64,000 nt of DNA from Rhizobium halophilum (lineage in GTDB: Bacteria > Pseudomonadota > Alphaproteobacteria > Rhizobiales > Rhizobiaceae): the NCBI RefSeq assembly GCF_021648825.1, contig NZ_JAKJHS010000011.1, positions 1-64,000 of the forward strand, read 5' to 3'. The translations under genes were made by a program, and so were the position numbers. The stretch's first letter is position 1. The number at the start of each line of letters is the position of its first letter. This document shows, piece after piece, positions 43,116 through 51,576 of the stretch. Below the pieces are notes generated by a model that worked only from the letters and a program-made list of their open reading frames with translations, was not told where the DNA came from and searched no databases.

Positions 43116-43757
43116 ATGGTCGAGAAGGAAGGGTTTGCTGCCCTTGTGCTGCGCCTGCGAGCGGAGGGGATTTCCGATCTAGACCTCCTGACGGCCGTCG
43201 AGCAGACGCCGCGCTCGCTTTTCGCACCCGCTTCCGCCGCCGAAAGCGCCTATTCCAGCCGCACCATCCCCATCGACTGCGGCGCCTTCATGGAGGGCGC
43301 CGACCTTGCAGTCCGGCTTCTCAGCCGGCTTCAGGTCAAGCCGGGTCATAGGGTCCTGGAGATCGGGACCGGAAGCGGTTTCACCAGTGCTGTCCTCGGT
43401 CGCCTTGCCGAACGTGTGCTCACCATCGACCGCTACCGCACGTTGGTGGCGGGGGCCCAAGCACGGCTGGACAAGCTCAGCATGCGCAACGTGGTGGTGC
43501 GCCAGGCGGACGGCATCAACGGCATGCCAGGCGAGGGGACGTTCGACCGTATCCTCGTCACCGGCGCCTTCACCGCCATGCCGCGCTTTTACGCGGAGCA
43601 ACTGGTCTCCGGCGGCACGATGATCGCACCTTTGATGCTCGAAGACGGGACGTGTCTGATGGTGCGTCTCAGCAAGACCGGAAGCCGCTTTGAGCGCGAG
43701 GATCTTTTCCCCGTTCCATACCTGCCGCTCGTCCCTCACATTGCGGCAGCTCTTTGA
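43116..43757 (+). CDS. pcm: Protein-L-isoaspartate O-methyltransferase
   Basis: 213 aa from ATG 43116; a TTG at 43104, overlapping the surE stop, would add four residues. AYSSRTIPIDCGAFMEGADLA corresponds to the PCMT substrate segment, and VLEIGTGSGFTSAVLGRLAE is the SAM motif. Repairs isoaspartate in aged proteins. The surE-pcm-lipoprotein peptidase order is the standard stationary-phase cluster. Distinct from the homologue at 20361. Confidence 0.9.
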   Translation: MVEKEGFAALVLRLRAEGISDLDLLTAVEQTPRSLFAPASAAESAYSSRTIPIDCGAFMEGADLAVRLLSRLQVKPGHRVLEIGTGSGFTSAVLGRLAERVLTIDRYRTLVAGAQARLDKLSMRNVVVRQADGINGMPGEGTFDRILVTGAFTAMPRFYAEQLVSGGTMIAPLMLEDGTCLMVRLSKTGSRFEREDLFPVPYLPLVPHIAAAL

Positions 43758-43892
43758 CGCAGGTCACGCAGCATCGCGGCATGGTTACCAATTTAGCAAA
43801 AAATCAAGTTCGACCCTGACGCCTTAACGGCCCAGTAAGACTAACGCGGTTTAATCATCTCACACGATGGTTGCGTCACGGTAGGTCGAGTC

Positions 43893-45449
43893 ATGCGTCA
43901 ATTGAGTACATCTGTTTCCCGCAAATCAATGCTGCGCATCGCTGCTGCGGCCTTTCTCGCAAGTACTGCTACCGGCTGCAGTTCGGACGCTACCCGCTTC
44001 TCCGGGTTGTTTTCGGACACTGATTCGCTGACGACTGCTTCGATCCCGCAGCGTCAGGGCGGGGGAGCCTATGGCCCTGCTCCGACGCCACGCGGTGAGG
44101 TCGCAAGCGGCAGTATGCAATCCGCGGGAGGTTACGGCGGTCAGCCGATGCCTGCTGCCTATCCCGCCAACGATGGCGGCTACGGCTCCGTCGCCTCGAC
44201 TGCGCGCTCTGCGGCAGCGCCGGCCGCGGTTCAGCGGGTTGAACTCGCTCCTCCGGGTGCATCTGCGCCGGCCAGCGGAGAAGACGCCGGCAACCGTCAG
44301 CAGGCGATGGCGCAGCCGTTTCCGAGCTCTCAAGACCGTGCGCCCGCAGCTTCATCGGACAATCTCACCACCGGAACCATCAGAACGTCCAGCGGCTGGT
44401 CCACGGTTAATGCTCCGAGCGTGACGTTGAAGCCCGGTGAAAATGCCGCGACGCTCTCGAAGCGTTACGGCGTGCCGGAGAAGGAAATCCTCAAGGCGAA
44501 CGGTGGCACGCTGATTGTTGGACAGTCGGTTGTGATCCCGACGTTCGGCACGGCGAGCAATTCGGCCAAGGCCGCTGCGGGGCAGATCGACCTGCAGGAC
44601 AAGGCGCCCGCACCGGTTCAGCCGCAGGAGCAGAAGGTTGCGGTGCTGCCGGGTTCTGCACGCGACAAGGGCCTGGCCGAACCTGCAAAGATCACGCCGC
44701 CGGCCGGCGGCGGCACGTATACGGTCAAGCCCGGAGACACGCTGACGAAGATCGCACGCGCCAATGGGATCACGGTCGATCAACTGAAGGCCGCAAACGG
44801 CCTGTCATCGGAAAACATTCGAATCGGTCAAGTGCTGAACCTTTCGCCATCCGCAGCGCCTCTGGCTGCCGATCCGGTTCAAACAGCTTCGGTCCCGCCG
44901 AAGAATGAGCAGCCGCAGTCCCAGGTAACTGCCGCGCAAACGCCATCGGCGCCTGCCGTAAAGGCACAAGCAGCGCCCGAAGCTTCCGCTCCGGTAAAGC
45001 CGATCGAAACTGCCTCGATCTCCGAGGCCTCGCTCAAGTCGGATGATGGTGCGCCCGCGCCGCAGTCGACCGGCATTGGTAAATATCGCTGGCCCGTGAA
45101 CGGTGCTGTTATCGCTGGGTTCGGCCAGAATGTCGAAGGTAGCCGCAACGACGGTATCAACATATCCGTTCCGGAAGGGACGCCGATCAAGGCCGCCGAG
45201 AACGGCGTTGTCATCTATGCGGGCAACGGCCTGAAGCAGCTCGGCAACACCGTGCTTGTTCGCCACGACGACGGCAAGGTTACCGTCTACGGCCATGCCA
45301 ATGGTCTCAATGTTTCGCGGGGCCAGAAGGTCACCCGCGGTCAGACCATCGCGACGTCCGGCATGAGCGGCGATGCAAAACGCCCGCAGGTCCACTTTGA
45401 GGTGCGCAAGGACGCCACCCCGGTCAACCCGATCACTTTCCTGGAGTAA
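43893..45449 (+). CDS. NlpD-like lipoprotein: two LysM domains and a degenerate LytM (M23) domain
   Basis: 518 aa. Lipoprotein signal with ATGC near residue 29. A Pro/Ala-rich linker leads to LysM 1 (LKPGENAATLSKRYGVPEKE, about 175-215) and LysM 2 (YTVKPGDTLTKIARANGITV, about 272-315), which bind peptidoglycan. The C-terminal LytM domain (about 395-518) begins WPVNGAVIAGFGQ. The first zinc ligand is lost: RNDGINI replaces the HxGxD motif of active enzymes, and only QVHFEV remains of HxH. This resembles NlpD/EnvC-type activators of amidases at division. It follows surE-pcm. Confidence 0.88.
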   Translation: MRQLSTSVSRKSMLRIAAAAFLASTATGCSSDATRFSGLFSDTDSLTTASIPQRQGGGAYGPAPTPRGEVASGSMQSAGGYGGQPMPAAYPANDGGYGSVASTARSAAAPAAVQRVELAPPGASAPASGEDAGNRQQAMAQPFPSSQDRAPAASSDNLTTGTIRTSSGWSTVNAPSVTLKPGENAATLSKRYGVPEKEILKANGGTLIVGQSVVIPTFGTASNSAKAAAGQIDLQDKAPAPVQPQEQKVAVLPGSARDKGLAEPAKITPPAGGGTYTVKPGDTLTKIARANGITVDQLKAANGLSSENIRIGQVLNLSPSAAPLAADPVQTASVPPKNEQPQSQVTAAQTPSAPAVKAQAAPEASAPVKPIETASISEASLKSDDGAPAPQSTGIGKYRWPVNGAVIAGFGQNVEGSRNDGINISVPEGTPIKAAENGVVIYAGNGLKQLGNTVLVRHDDGKVTVYGHANGLNVSRGQKVTRGQTIATSGMSGDAKRPQVHFEVRKDATPVNPITFLE

Positions 45450-45472
45450 GTACTGCGTACCAGGAAGTTAGG

Positions 45473-45496
45473 AAAGCCCGGCTCGTCCGGGCTTTT
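45473..45496 (+). terminator. Shared terminator between convergent genes
   Basis: AAAGCCCGG, CTCGT, CCGGGCTTTT. It can serve the NlpD-like gene and the ATPase gene that ends at 45499. Confidence 0.85.
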
Positions 45497-45498
45497 CG

Positions 45499-46371
45499 TC
45501 ATCTGTGCTCCAGTTGCACGCGTAGGCGGCCCGCGAGATCTTGAATATATTGCCAGGCGACGCGGCCCGAGCGACCGCCGCGTGTTGTCGCCCATTCCAG
45601 CGCTTCATGATGCAGGGCATCGGCTCCGATCGGCAAGGCGAAATGGCTGACATAGCCATCAATCATCGCGAGGTAATCCTCCTGGCTGCACTTGTGGAAA
45701 CCGAGCCAGAGACCGAAGCGGTCGGAAAGCGAGACCTTCTCCTCCACGGCCTCCGACGGATTGATCGCTGTCGACTGTTCGTTCTCCATCATGTGCCGCG
45801 GCAGGAGATGCCTCCGGTTGGACGTGGCGTAGAAGAGCACATTCTCAGGCCGCCCCTCGATGCCGCCGTCGAGCGCGGCCTTCAGCGACTTATAGGCCGT
45901 GTCGTCATGATCGAAGGAAAGGTCGTCACAGAAGACGATGACCCGGAAGGCGGACGCTTTTAGAATGTCGAGCAGCGCGGGGAGGGAGGCTATGTCCTCG
46001 CGATGCACCTCCACGAGTTTCAGGCTCGAGCCGGTGGAGGAGCGGACGTCTTCGTGCACCGCCTTGACCAGGGAGGACTTGCCCATGCCGCGGGCGCCCC
46101 AGAGGAGCACGTTGTTCGCCGGGAAGCCTTCGGCGAAACGCAGTGTGTTCTCGTGCAGGATGTCGCGGACATGATCGACGCCCCGGATCAGCGAGAGCGC
46201 AACGCGGTTCGGCTTTGGGACTGGCTGGAGATGCAGACTTGCAGGAAGCCAAACGAAGCAGTCGGAAGACTTCCAGTCCGTGACAACAGGCGGCGGGCCT
46301 GCAATCCGCTCCAAGGCGTCGGCCAGGCGCCTCAGCTCGACCAGCAACCGATCGTCCAGCTCTTGCACCAT
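45499..46371 (-). CDS. DUF815-family P-loop ATPase
   Basis: 290 aa from ATG 46371, chosen for GGAG 8 bases upstream and the family N-terminus. Walker A is GARGMGKSSLVKAV, Walker B VIVFCDDLSFD; the arginine-rich FYATSNRRHLLPRHM and later DRFGLWLGFHKCSQEDYL are typical of DUF815 (AAA-like) proteins. The biochemical role is unknown. The same neighbour pair with yajC is common in Rhizobiales. Confidence 0.88.
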   Translation of the reverse strand: MVQELDDRLLVELRRLADALERIAGPPPVVTDWKSSDCFVWLPASLHLQPVPKPNRVALSLIRGVDHVRDILHENTLRFAEGFPANNVLLWGARGMGKSSLVKAVHEDVRSSTGSSLKLVEVHREDIASLPALLDILKASAFRVIVFCDDLSFDHDDTAYKSLKAALDGGIEGRPENVLFYATSNRRHLLPRHMMENEQSTAINPSEAVEEKVSLSDRFGLWLGFHKCSQEDYLAMIDGYVSHFALPIGADALHHEALEWATTRGGRSGRVAWQYIQDLAGRLRVQLEHR

Positions 46372-46498
46372 GCCGTTGTCTCCATTTGATCCGCAGTCTC
46401 GCGCTGCGCAAGCGCACCGAAAAACCGCGTAGCATGCGGCTCTGTCATGCAAAAGTCTCGGCGATGCCGTTTCGGTACGATGCGAAGCCTCCTTTTTG

Positions 46499-46526
46499 TT
46501 GCAATCGCAAGCGTCGCAACTATAGT
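46499..46526 (+). promoter_or_regulatory. Candidate sigma70-type promoter of yajC
   Basis: TTGCAA, 16 bases, TATAGT, ending 55 bp before the yajC start. Sequence only. Confidence 0.4.
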
Positions 46527-46580
46527 CCGGCCACTTGCAAAAAGGGGCTCGGAAGCTCCTGACACTCGAGGAGTTTTTCT

Positions 46581-46937
46581 ATGTTCATCACTGAAGCATT
46601 TGCCCAGGCCGAAGGCGCCGCACCCTCTGCATTCGGCAGCGGCCTCGAAATGCTTTTCCTGTTCGCGCCGCTGATGGTGGTCTGGTACTTCTTTCTTATC
46701 CGACCGCAGCGCAATCAGATGAAGAAGCGCCAGGAGATGCTGTCCAACATCCGCCGTGGCGACAACGTCGTTCTCGGTGGTGGCATCAGCGGCAAGGTGA
46801 CGAAAGTGATCGACGACACGGAAGTGGAAGTCGAGATCGCCGAAGGCGTCAAGGTTCGGGCCCTGCGCGCCTATGTAGCGGAAGTTCGGGTCAAGGGCGA
46901 GCCAGTCAAGACCGACGCTCCTGCCGTCAAATCCTGA
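46581..46937 (+). CDS. yajC: Preprotein translocase subunit YajC
   Basis: 118 aa. One transmembrane helix (MLFLFAPLMVVWYFFLI), then RPQRNQMKKRQEMLSNIRRGD and VVLGGGISGKVTKVIDD, the YajC signature. YajC joins SecDF in the Sec holocomplex. Normally secDF follows; here the next gene starts 62 bp later and is not secDF. Confidence 0.94.
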   Translation: MFITEAFAQAEGAAPSAFGSGLEMLFLFAPLMVVWYFFLIRPQRNQMKKRQEMLSNIRRGDNVVLGGGISGKVTKVIDDTEVEVEIAEGVKVRALRAYVAEVRVKGEPVKTDAPAVKS

Positions 46938-46999
46938 GAAGGCACGGCGGGATCGCCGGTGTACTCAGTTCTGCAACCGACAAATGAGGCACTGAGGAT

Positions 47000-47386
47000 A
47001 TGCCGAAGGGAATCGAGATACGGGATGCCCATTTCCCTGGGCGGGCTCCAATTGATGCCTATGGCAATGGGGGCTTCCGCTTCGCCGAAATGTCCCACCG
47101 TGGCTCCCTGCTTTGCCTTCCTTCGGGGATCCATGGCTGGGCCCTCGCCGAGGGCGACGCTGTGACGGTTGAAGCACTGGCCATGGTTCTGGAGGAGGCC
47201 GAGGCGATCGAGGTTCTGTTGGTCGGGACAGGACCGGAGATCCGCCCCCTGCCGCAGGCCGTCAAGGCAGCGCTGAAGGCGCGGGGAATTGCATCGGATC
47301 CGATGAGCACCGGAGCTGCCGTGAGAACCTACAACGTCATGTTGTCTGAATCACGCGCGGTGGCTGCCGCGCTGATTGCGGTTTGA
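47000..47386 (+). CDS. Mth938-like (DUF498/NDUFAF3-type) protein
   Basis: 128 aa from ATG 47000 with GAGG upstream. IDAYGNGGFRFAEMSHRGSLL, EAIEVLLVGTGPEIRPL and the C-terminal STGAAVRTYNVMLSE are the Mth938 fold signature. The human homologue NDUFAF3 acts in complex I assembly; the bacterial role is unproven. The neighbouring NDUFAF6-like gene supports the same pathway. Confidence 0.88.
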   Translation: MPKGIEIRDAHFPGRAPIDAYGNGGFRFAEMSHRGSLLCLPSGIHGWALAEGDAVTVEALAMVLEEAEAIEVLLVGTGPEIRPLPQAVKAALKARGIASDPMSTGAAVRTYNVMLSESRAVAAALIAV

Positions 47387-48234
47387 AGCCTGTGGCCGAC
47401 GTTCACGATGGAGTGCTGGCGACCCTTCGTGAGACAGACCGCGACCGCTACCTCGCTTGCCTGCTTTCTCCCGCGGAGGAGCGGCCGGCTCTGGCGGCAC
47501 TCTATGCCTTCAACGCCGAGCTTGCCCGGGTTCGCGACATGGTGCGCGAGCCACTTCCGGGCGAGATCCGCCTGCAATGGTGGCGCGACCTTCTGGAGGG
47601 TGAGGCGCGGGGCGACACCGGAGGTAATCCCGTCGCGGCCGCCCTTCTGTCGACCGTGGAACGCTATCGCCTCCCGCGCCAAACGCTGCTGGCGATGATC
47701 GATGCGCGTATCGGGGACCTTTATGATGATCCGATCGCCAATCGCAATGCGCTCGAAGGATATGCCGGAGAAACGGCATCTGCCTTGATTCAGCTTTCCA
47801 GCCTCGTGCTGTCGGCGCAGGATGCCGCTGCCTCGGCTGAGGCGGCAGGACACGCAGGCGTGGCCCAGGCGATTGCAGGCCTCATCCTGCTCATGCCGCT
47901 GCATCGGCGTCGAGGGCAGCTTTACCTTCCATTGGATATCCTTTCCGCAACAGGGCTTGATCGTGGCGCTTTCCTTGCGGGCGACGACACCTCCCGCATT
48001 TCAGCAGCGATCGAAGCGTTTGCAGGGCTAGGGATCGAGCATCTGGCGAAGGCCCGATCCGCGGGCTCGGTTTCCAAGGCGTTGTTTCCTGCTTTCCTTC
48101 CCGTTTCCCTGGCGGAGCAGGTTTTGCGGCGAGCGCTACGGGAAGGAGCAGCGGTTCTCCATAAAGACCTCCAGCAACCGCAGTGGCGCCGGCAGATCCG
48201 GTTGGTACGGGCGCAGCTTCTTCAGCGCTTCTGA
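47383..48234 (+). CDS. Squalene/phytoene synthase-like protein (NDUFAF6-type)
   Basis: 283 aa from TTG 47383, overlapping the previous stop; GTG 47392 is an alternative start. Squalene-synthase fold features: RDRYLACLLSPAEERPALAA, LYAFNAELARVRDMVREPL, RLQWWRDLLEG and LPLDILSATGL. The usual DxxxD metal motifs are absent or weakened, as in the NDUFAF6 branch, where the protein assists complex I assembly and does not make isoprenoids. Same operon as the Mth938-like gene. Confidence 0.78.
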   Translation: MKPVADVHDGVLATLRETDRDRYLACLLSPAEERPALAALYAFNAELARVRDMVREPLPGEIRLQWWRDLLEGEARGDTGGNPVAAALLSTVERYRLPRQTLLAMIDARIGDLYDDPIANRNALEGYAGETASALIQLSSLVLSAQDAAASAEAAGHAGVAQAIAGLILLMPLHRRRGQLYLPLDILSATGLDRGAFLAGDDTSRISAAIEAFAGLGIEHLAKARSAGSVSKALFPAFLPVSLAEQVLRRALREGAAVLHKDLQQPQWRRQIRLVRAQLLQRF

Positions 48235-48307
48235 GCCGCGCCCATCTCCGCGCAAGCCTGCGCACTTACGGTTGTGACCGTCCTATATCGAACGCGGAGA
48301 ACACGCC

Positions 48308-48766
48308 GTGAGCCCCGTCATCACCTGGTCCATCTTGTTCGGCCTGATCTTCCTTCTGGCCCTCTACGCAACCCGCATGGCGAGATCGCGGGACCACGAC
48401 GATGGGGGAATGGAAGATCTTGGCTTTGCAATCCTGCACTTCGGCAAAGCCTTCCCCAATGAAGCCATCCGTGAGCTGCATCCGACCGCTGACGGCAAGG
48501 CTGTATTCCTGCGTCTCCATGACGACAAGACGGGGATTATGCGTAGCCATAGCAGGCACTACAGCTGCCATCTGATCGAGCCGGGCCGTGTACGGGTGAA
48601 TGCCCTCCCGGATTCGAAGGGATTTTCCGCGGAGTTCCTCGACGTCCCCGACAGCAACGGCGACTTCATCTTCAAGACCGAAGCCGACGCCGCCGAGGTC
48701 TCGCTCTGGCTTCTGGGAAACTACCTGGCGGCGGCCGACAAGGACGTAGCCGGCCGATCCGCCTGA
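48308..48766 (+). CDS. Membrane-anchored protein, unknown function
   Basis: 152 aa from GTG 48308. N-terminal membrane helix ([20 protein letters not shown]), then a soluble domain ([42 protein letters not shown]). No known motif. I recall similar unnamed proteins in this place in rhizobia. Its last 46 bases overlap trmFO on the other strand. Confidence 0.65.
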   Translation: MSPVITWSILFGLIFLLALYATRMARSRDHDDGGMEDLGFAILHFGKAFPNEAIRELHPTADGKAVFLRLHDDKTGIMRSHSRHYSCHLIEPGRVRVNALPDSKGFSAEFLDVPDSNGDFIFKTEADAAEVSLWLLGNYLAAADKDVAGRSA

Positions 48767-50181
48767 TCGGCGCTTTCACCCAACCCCAGCCAGGTTGCGC
48801 AGTCCCGCAAAGCTCTGGCGGCCATGAGCTGCTTCTTCATGATCGCCTTGTCTTTCCCGCGGAAGCGCTTGACGCCTTCGGGTTTGGTGATGGAGCCCGG
48901 CTCCAGATCAGGAAACAAGCCGAAATTGATGTTCATCGGCTGGAAAGAGCGCTTGCCAGGTTCGTCATCGGACACCAGGTGCCCGCCGGTGATATGGCCG
49001 AGCAGTGAGCCGAGGGCTGTCGTCGGGGGTGGTGGCAGCAAGGCCTGACGCTTGCGCTCGGCCACCGCAAATCGGCCTGCCAGCAGGCCGATGGCAGCAC
49101 TTTCGACGTAGCCTTCGCAGCCCGTCACCTGGCCTGCAAAGCGCAGACCCGGTCGGCTCTTCAGCGTCAAGGTCCTGTCGAGCAGTGTTGGGGAATTGAT
49201 GTAGGTATTGCGGTGCAATCCGCCGAGGCGCGCGAACTCCGCATTCTCAAGCCCCGGAATCATCCGGAATACCTCCGCCTGAGCTCCGTACTTCAGCTTG
49301 GTCTGGAAGCCCACCATGTTGTAGAGCGTGCCGAGCGCGTTGTCCTGGCGAAGCTGTACGACTGCGTAGGGCTTGACGGTGGGGTTATGGGCATTGGTAA
49401 GCCCCATGGGCTTCATCGGTCCGTGTCGTAGGGTTTCCCGGCCCCGCTCCGCCATCACCTCGATCGGGAGGCAACCGTCAAAATAGGGCGTGCCTTCCCA
49501 TTCCTTGAAGCCCGTCGTGTCGGCAGCGGCGAGCGCGTCGATGAACGCGTTGTACTGCGCCTCGTCCATAGGGCAGTTGATGTAGTCCTTGCCGGTGCCG
49601 CCGGGCCCGACCTTGTCGTAGCGCGACTGATACCAGCAAATATCCATGTTGATGGACTCGCGATAGACGATGGGCGCGATCGCGTCGAAGAAGGCAAGGG
49701 AGTCTTCACCGGTTTCCGCCTGTATCGCCGCGGCAAGCGCAGGCGAGGTGAGGGGGCCGGTGGCGATGATCGCCAGGTCCCATTCCGTTGGCGGTAGGCC
49801 CTCCAGTTCCTCACGAACCACGCTGATCAGCGGATGAGCTTCGATCGCCTGTGTCACTGCATCGGAAAAGCCATCTCGATCGACAGCCAATGCACCACCT
49901 GCCGGCACCTGATTGCGGTCCGCGCAGGCCATGATCAGGGAGTTTGCGAGCCGCATTTCGGCATGGATGACGCCAACCGCATTGGAGGTTGCGTCGTCGG
50001 AGCGGAAGGAGTTGGAGCACACAAGCTCTGCGAGCCCGTCTGTCTTGTGAGCATCCGTGCCGCGCACGCCGCGCATCTCGTGAAGGATCACGGGCACGCC
50101 TGCATTCGCGACTTGCCAGGCAGCTTCCGAGCCTGCGAGTCCGCCGCCGATGATGTGAATGGGGTTATGTCTGTCGGTCAT
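48721..50181 (-). CDS. trmFO: Methylenetetrahydrofolate-tRNA uridine-5-methyltransferase TrmFO
   Basis: 486 aa. FAD-binding [19 protein letters not shown] opens the protein; [11 protein letters not shown] carries a catalytic Cys; [12 protein letters not shown] and [20 protein letters not shown] are diagnostic TrmFO motifs. It makes ribothymidine at position 54 of tRNA with folate as carbon donor. Slightly longer than in Gram-positive bacteria at the C-terminus. Its 3' end overlaps the convergent 48308 gene by 46 bases. Confidence 0.94.
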   Translation of the reverse strand: MTDRHNPIHIIGGGLAGSEAAWQVANAGVPVILHEMRGVRGTDAHKTDGLAELVCSNSFRSDDATSNAVGVIHAEMRLANSLIMACADRNQVPAGGALAVDRDGFSDAVTQAIEAHPLISVVREELEGLPPTEWDLAIIATGPLTSPALAAAIQAETGEDSLAFFDAIAPIVYRESINMDICWYQSRYDKVGPGGTGKDYINCPMDEAQYNAFIDALAAADTTGFKEWEGTPYFDGCLPIEVMAERGRETLRHGPMKPMGLTNAHNPTVKPYAVVQLRQDNALGTLYNMVGFQTKLKYGAQAEVFRMIPGLENAEFARLGGLHRNTYINSPTLLDRTLTLKSRPGLRFAGQVTGCEGYVESAAIGLLAGRFAVAERKRQALLPPPPTTALGSLLGHITGGHLVSDDEPGKRSFQPMNINFGLFPDLEPGSITKPEGVKRFRGKDKAIMKKQLMAARALRDCATWLGLGESADQADRPATSLSAAAR

Positions 50182-50216
50182 GCGGCGCTCTTAACACGCC
50201 GGCCCGCAAACCGGAA

Positions 50217-50241
50217 TGAAAAAGGCACCCGAGAGGGTGCC
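50217..50241 (-). terminator. Terminator of the DUF1127 gene at 50286
   Basis: On the minus strand GGCACCC, CTCT-type loop, GGGTGCC and TTTTT. It lies between the DUF1127 gene and trmFO. Confidence 0.85.
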
Positions 50242-50285
50242 CTATGAGCATGTCGCTTGTTCCGACGCCGGCCGCCTAAAGCGGA

Positions 50286-50429
50286 TTAGCGGAAGGAGCG
50301 CGACGCAACGTGACGAATGTCGTAGCGCGTCAGGCCGATGTCATTGAGAGCCTGTGTCGACAGGCTGCCAAGCTCGTTGACCGTGCGGCGATAGCTGAGC
50401 CAGTTCTTGGCAAGGCGAAGCGGGTTCAT
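50286..50429 (-). CDS. DUF1127 mini-protein, copy 1
   Basis: 47 aa: MNPLRLAKNWLSYRRTVNEL, then LGSLSTQALNDIGLTRYDIR and an RHVASRSF tail. The helix with SxxxLxDIGLTRxDI is the DUF1127 core, here with an Arg-rich end. In Agrobacterium, small DUF1127 proteins affect RNA turnover and phosphate or carbon homeostasis; that is from the literature, not this sequence. A second member lies 230 bp upstream on the same strand. Confidence 0.88.
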   Translation of the reverse strand: MNPLRLAKNWLSYRRTVNELGSLSTQALNDIGLTRYDIRHVASRSFR

Positions 50430-50607
50430 CGTAGTGTCCTCAAACGTTCGGGCCGGTCCTCGAAACCGGCAACGCTGGAGTTATACGCGTGGATAATAAC
50501 AATGTGCAGTGCAAAAAACATGCGACTGCCATGCGTTTGTGCAGATGGTTGATGAAGAAGCAGGCGTTGCCGCAAAACCCGGCAACTCGTTCGCTGAGAT
50601 GCGGATA

Positions 50608-50636
50608 TAAAAAAACGCCCGCGAAGCGAGCGTTTC
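50608..50636 (-). terminator. Terminator of the DUF1127 gene at 50659
   Basis: Minus-strand AACGCTCGC, TTC, GCGGGCGTT followed by TTTTTT. It isolates the two DUF1127 genes. Confidence 0.85.
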
Positions 50637-50658
50637 TTCAAGAGTGATCTGTCGGCGA

Positions 50659-50805
50659 TCAGAAGCCGACGGCGGTCCGTGCAACGCGACGGATGTCGCT
50701 GCGGCCGATGCCGAGGTCGTGGAGTTCACGATCACTCATGCGATGCAGTTCGGTTACCGTTTCGCGGTACTTGCGCCAGTTGTTGAGCTTGCGTGCGATG
50801 TTCAT
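50659..50805 (-). CDS. DUF1127 mini-protein, copy 2
   Basis: 48 aa from ATG 50805 (AAGGGG upstream; ATG 50811 would add two residues): MNIARKLNNWRKYRETVTEL, then HRMSDRELHDLGIGRSDIRR and VARTAVGF. Same DUF1127 helix as copy 1 but clearly diverged. Each copy has its own terminator, so they are likely separate transcripts under separate control. Confidence 0.88.
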   Translation of the reverse strand: MNIARKLNNWRKYRETVTELHRMSDRELHDLGIGRSDIRRVARTAVGF

Positions 50806-51346
50806 GGTCATACCCCTTCGGTTCGCGTCCTTGGTGCCCCGTAGCGCCGCATCGAATTCAATGGGTTTAATTTATGCTGCGCTGCGAAATGGTAACAGAG
50901 CCAATGTCGTATGCCACCTATGCATTCCGCGCATCGCGACGCGGCCATGGGCGTCAACGATTGATTAAGGATTGCGCGCTTGGCCGGGCTGAGAGCAAAC
51001 AACAACGCCTGCCGGGGAGGGGACCGGCAGGCGTCATTTGGTGAGACCGACGCAAGGGGAGGAGGTCGTCGGCTCTTCTCGGTCCTGATGTGGGAGGAGC
51101 CCAGGACCGATCTCGAATCGCATCACGAACAAGACGCCAACCAGTTTGTTCCTCGCGATGTTTAAGTTTATTCTTATGCAAGAATGGTAAATGAACGCTT
51201 AATTGAGGCTGCGGCGCGTTGCTGTCCCTGCGCGCTTGCTCCCGCGCGGGCGTCGCCGAGCCTTCATTTTCCCTTTGCGCCAGAAAAAACGGGTGATATA
51301 GAGACGCGCGCTCCGAAGCCCCTTGCGGGGATTGCGCGGCTGGAGC
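50806..51346 (+). other. 541-bp intergenic region with a strong hairpin at 51005-51034
   Basis: No credible gene. The hairpin ACGCCTGCCGG / CCGGCAGGCGT has an 11-bp perfect stem and an 8-base purine loop (GGGAGGGGA type). No T-run follows on the plus strand, so it is a structured RNA element, a pause, or a binding site. The remainder is the upstream region of tRNA-Leu and of the DUF1127 gene at 50805 on the other strand. Confidence 0.45.
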
Positions 51347-51431
<85 letters not shown>

Positions 51432-51576
51432 GAGCCGCCGGAGCAGGATCGGGAGCCTTCACCGGCTAGAGATCAGCGTTCCAGAAGTCGCGGCCGGTCA
51501 CTTAAGGTTCCGGCGTCGTGCTCATCGAAAACCAACGGCTGTCTGAGCACCGCCGCCACGATATGAAGGTTTGAAA

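Noticed and set aside
46959..47165. Plus-strand frame between yajC and the Mth938-like gene as a secDF relic
   Set aside because: Its translation shows no SecD or SecF motif; it is an out-of-frame reading of the Mth938-like gene start.
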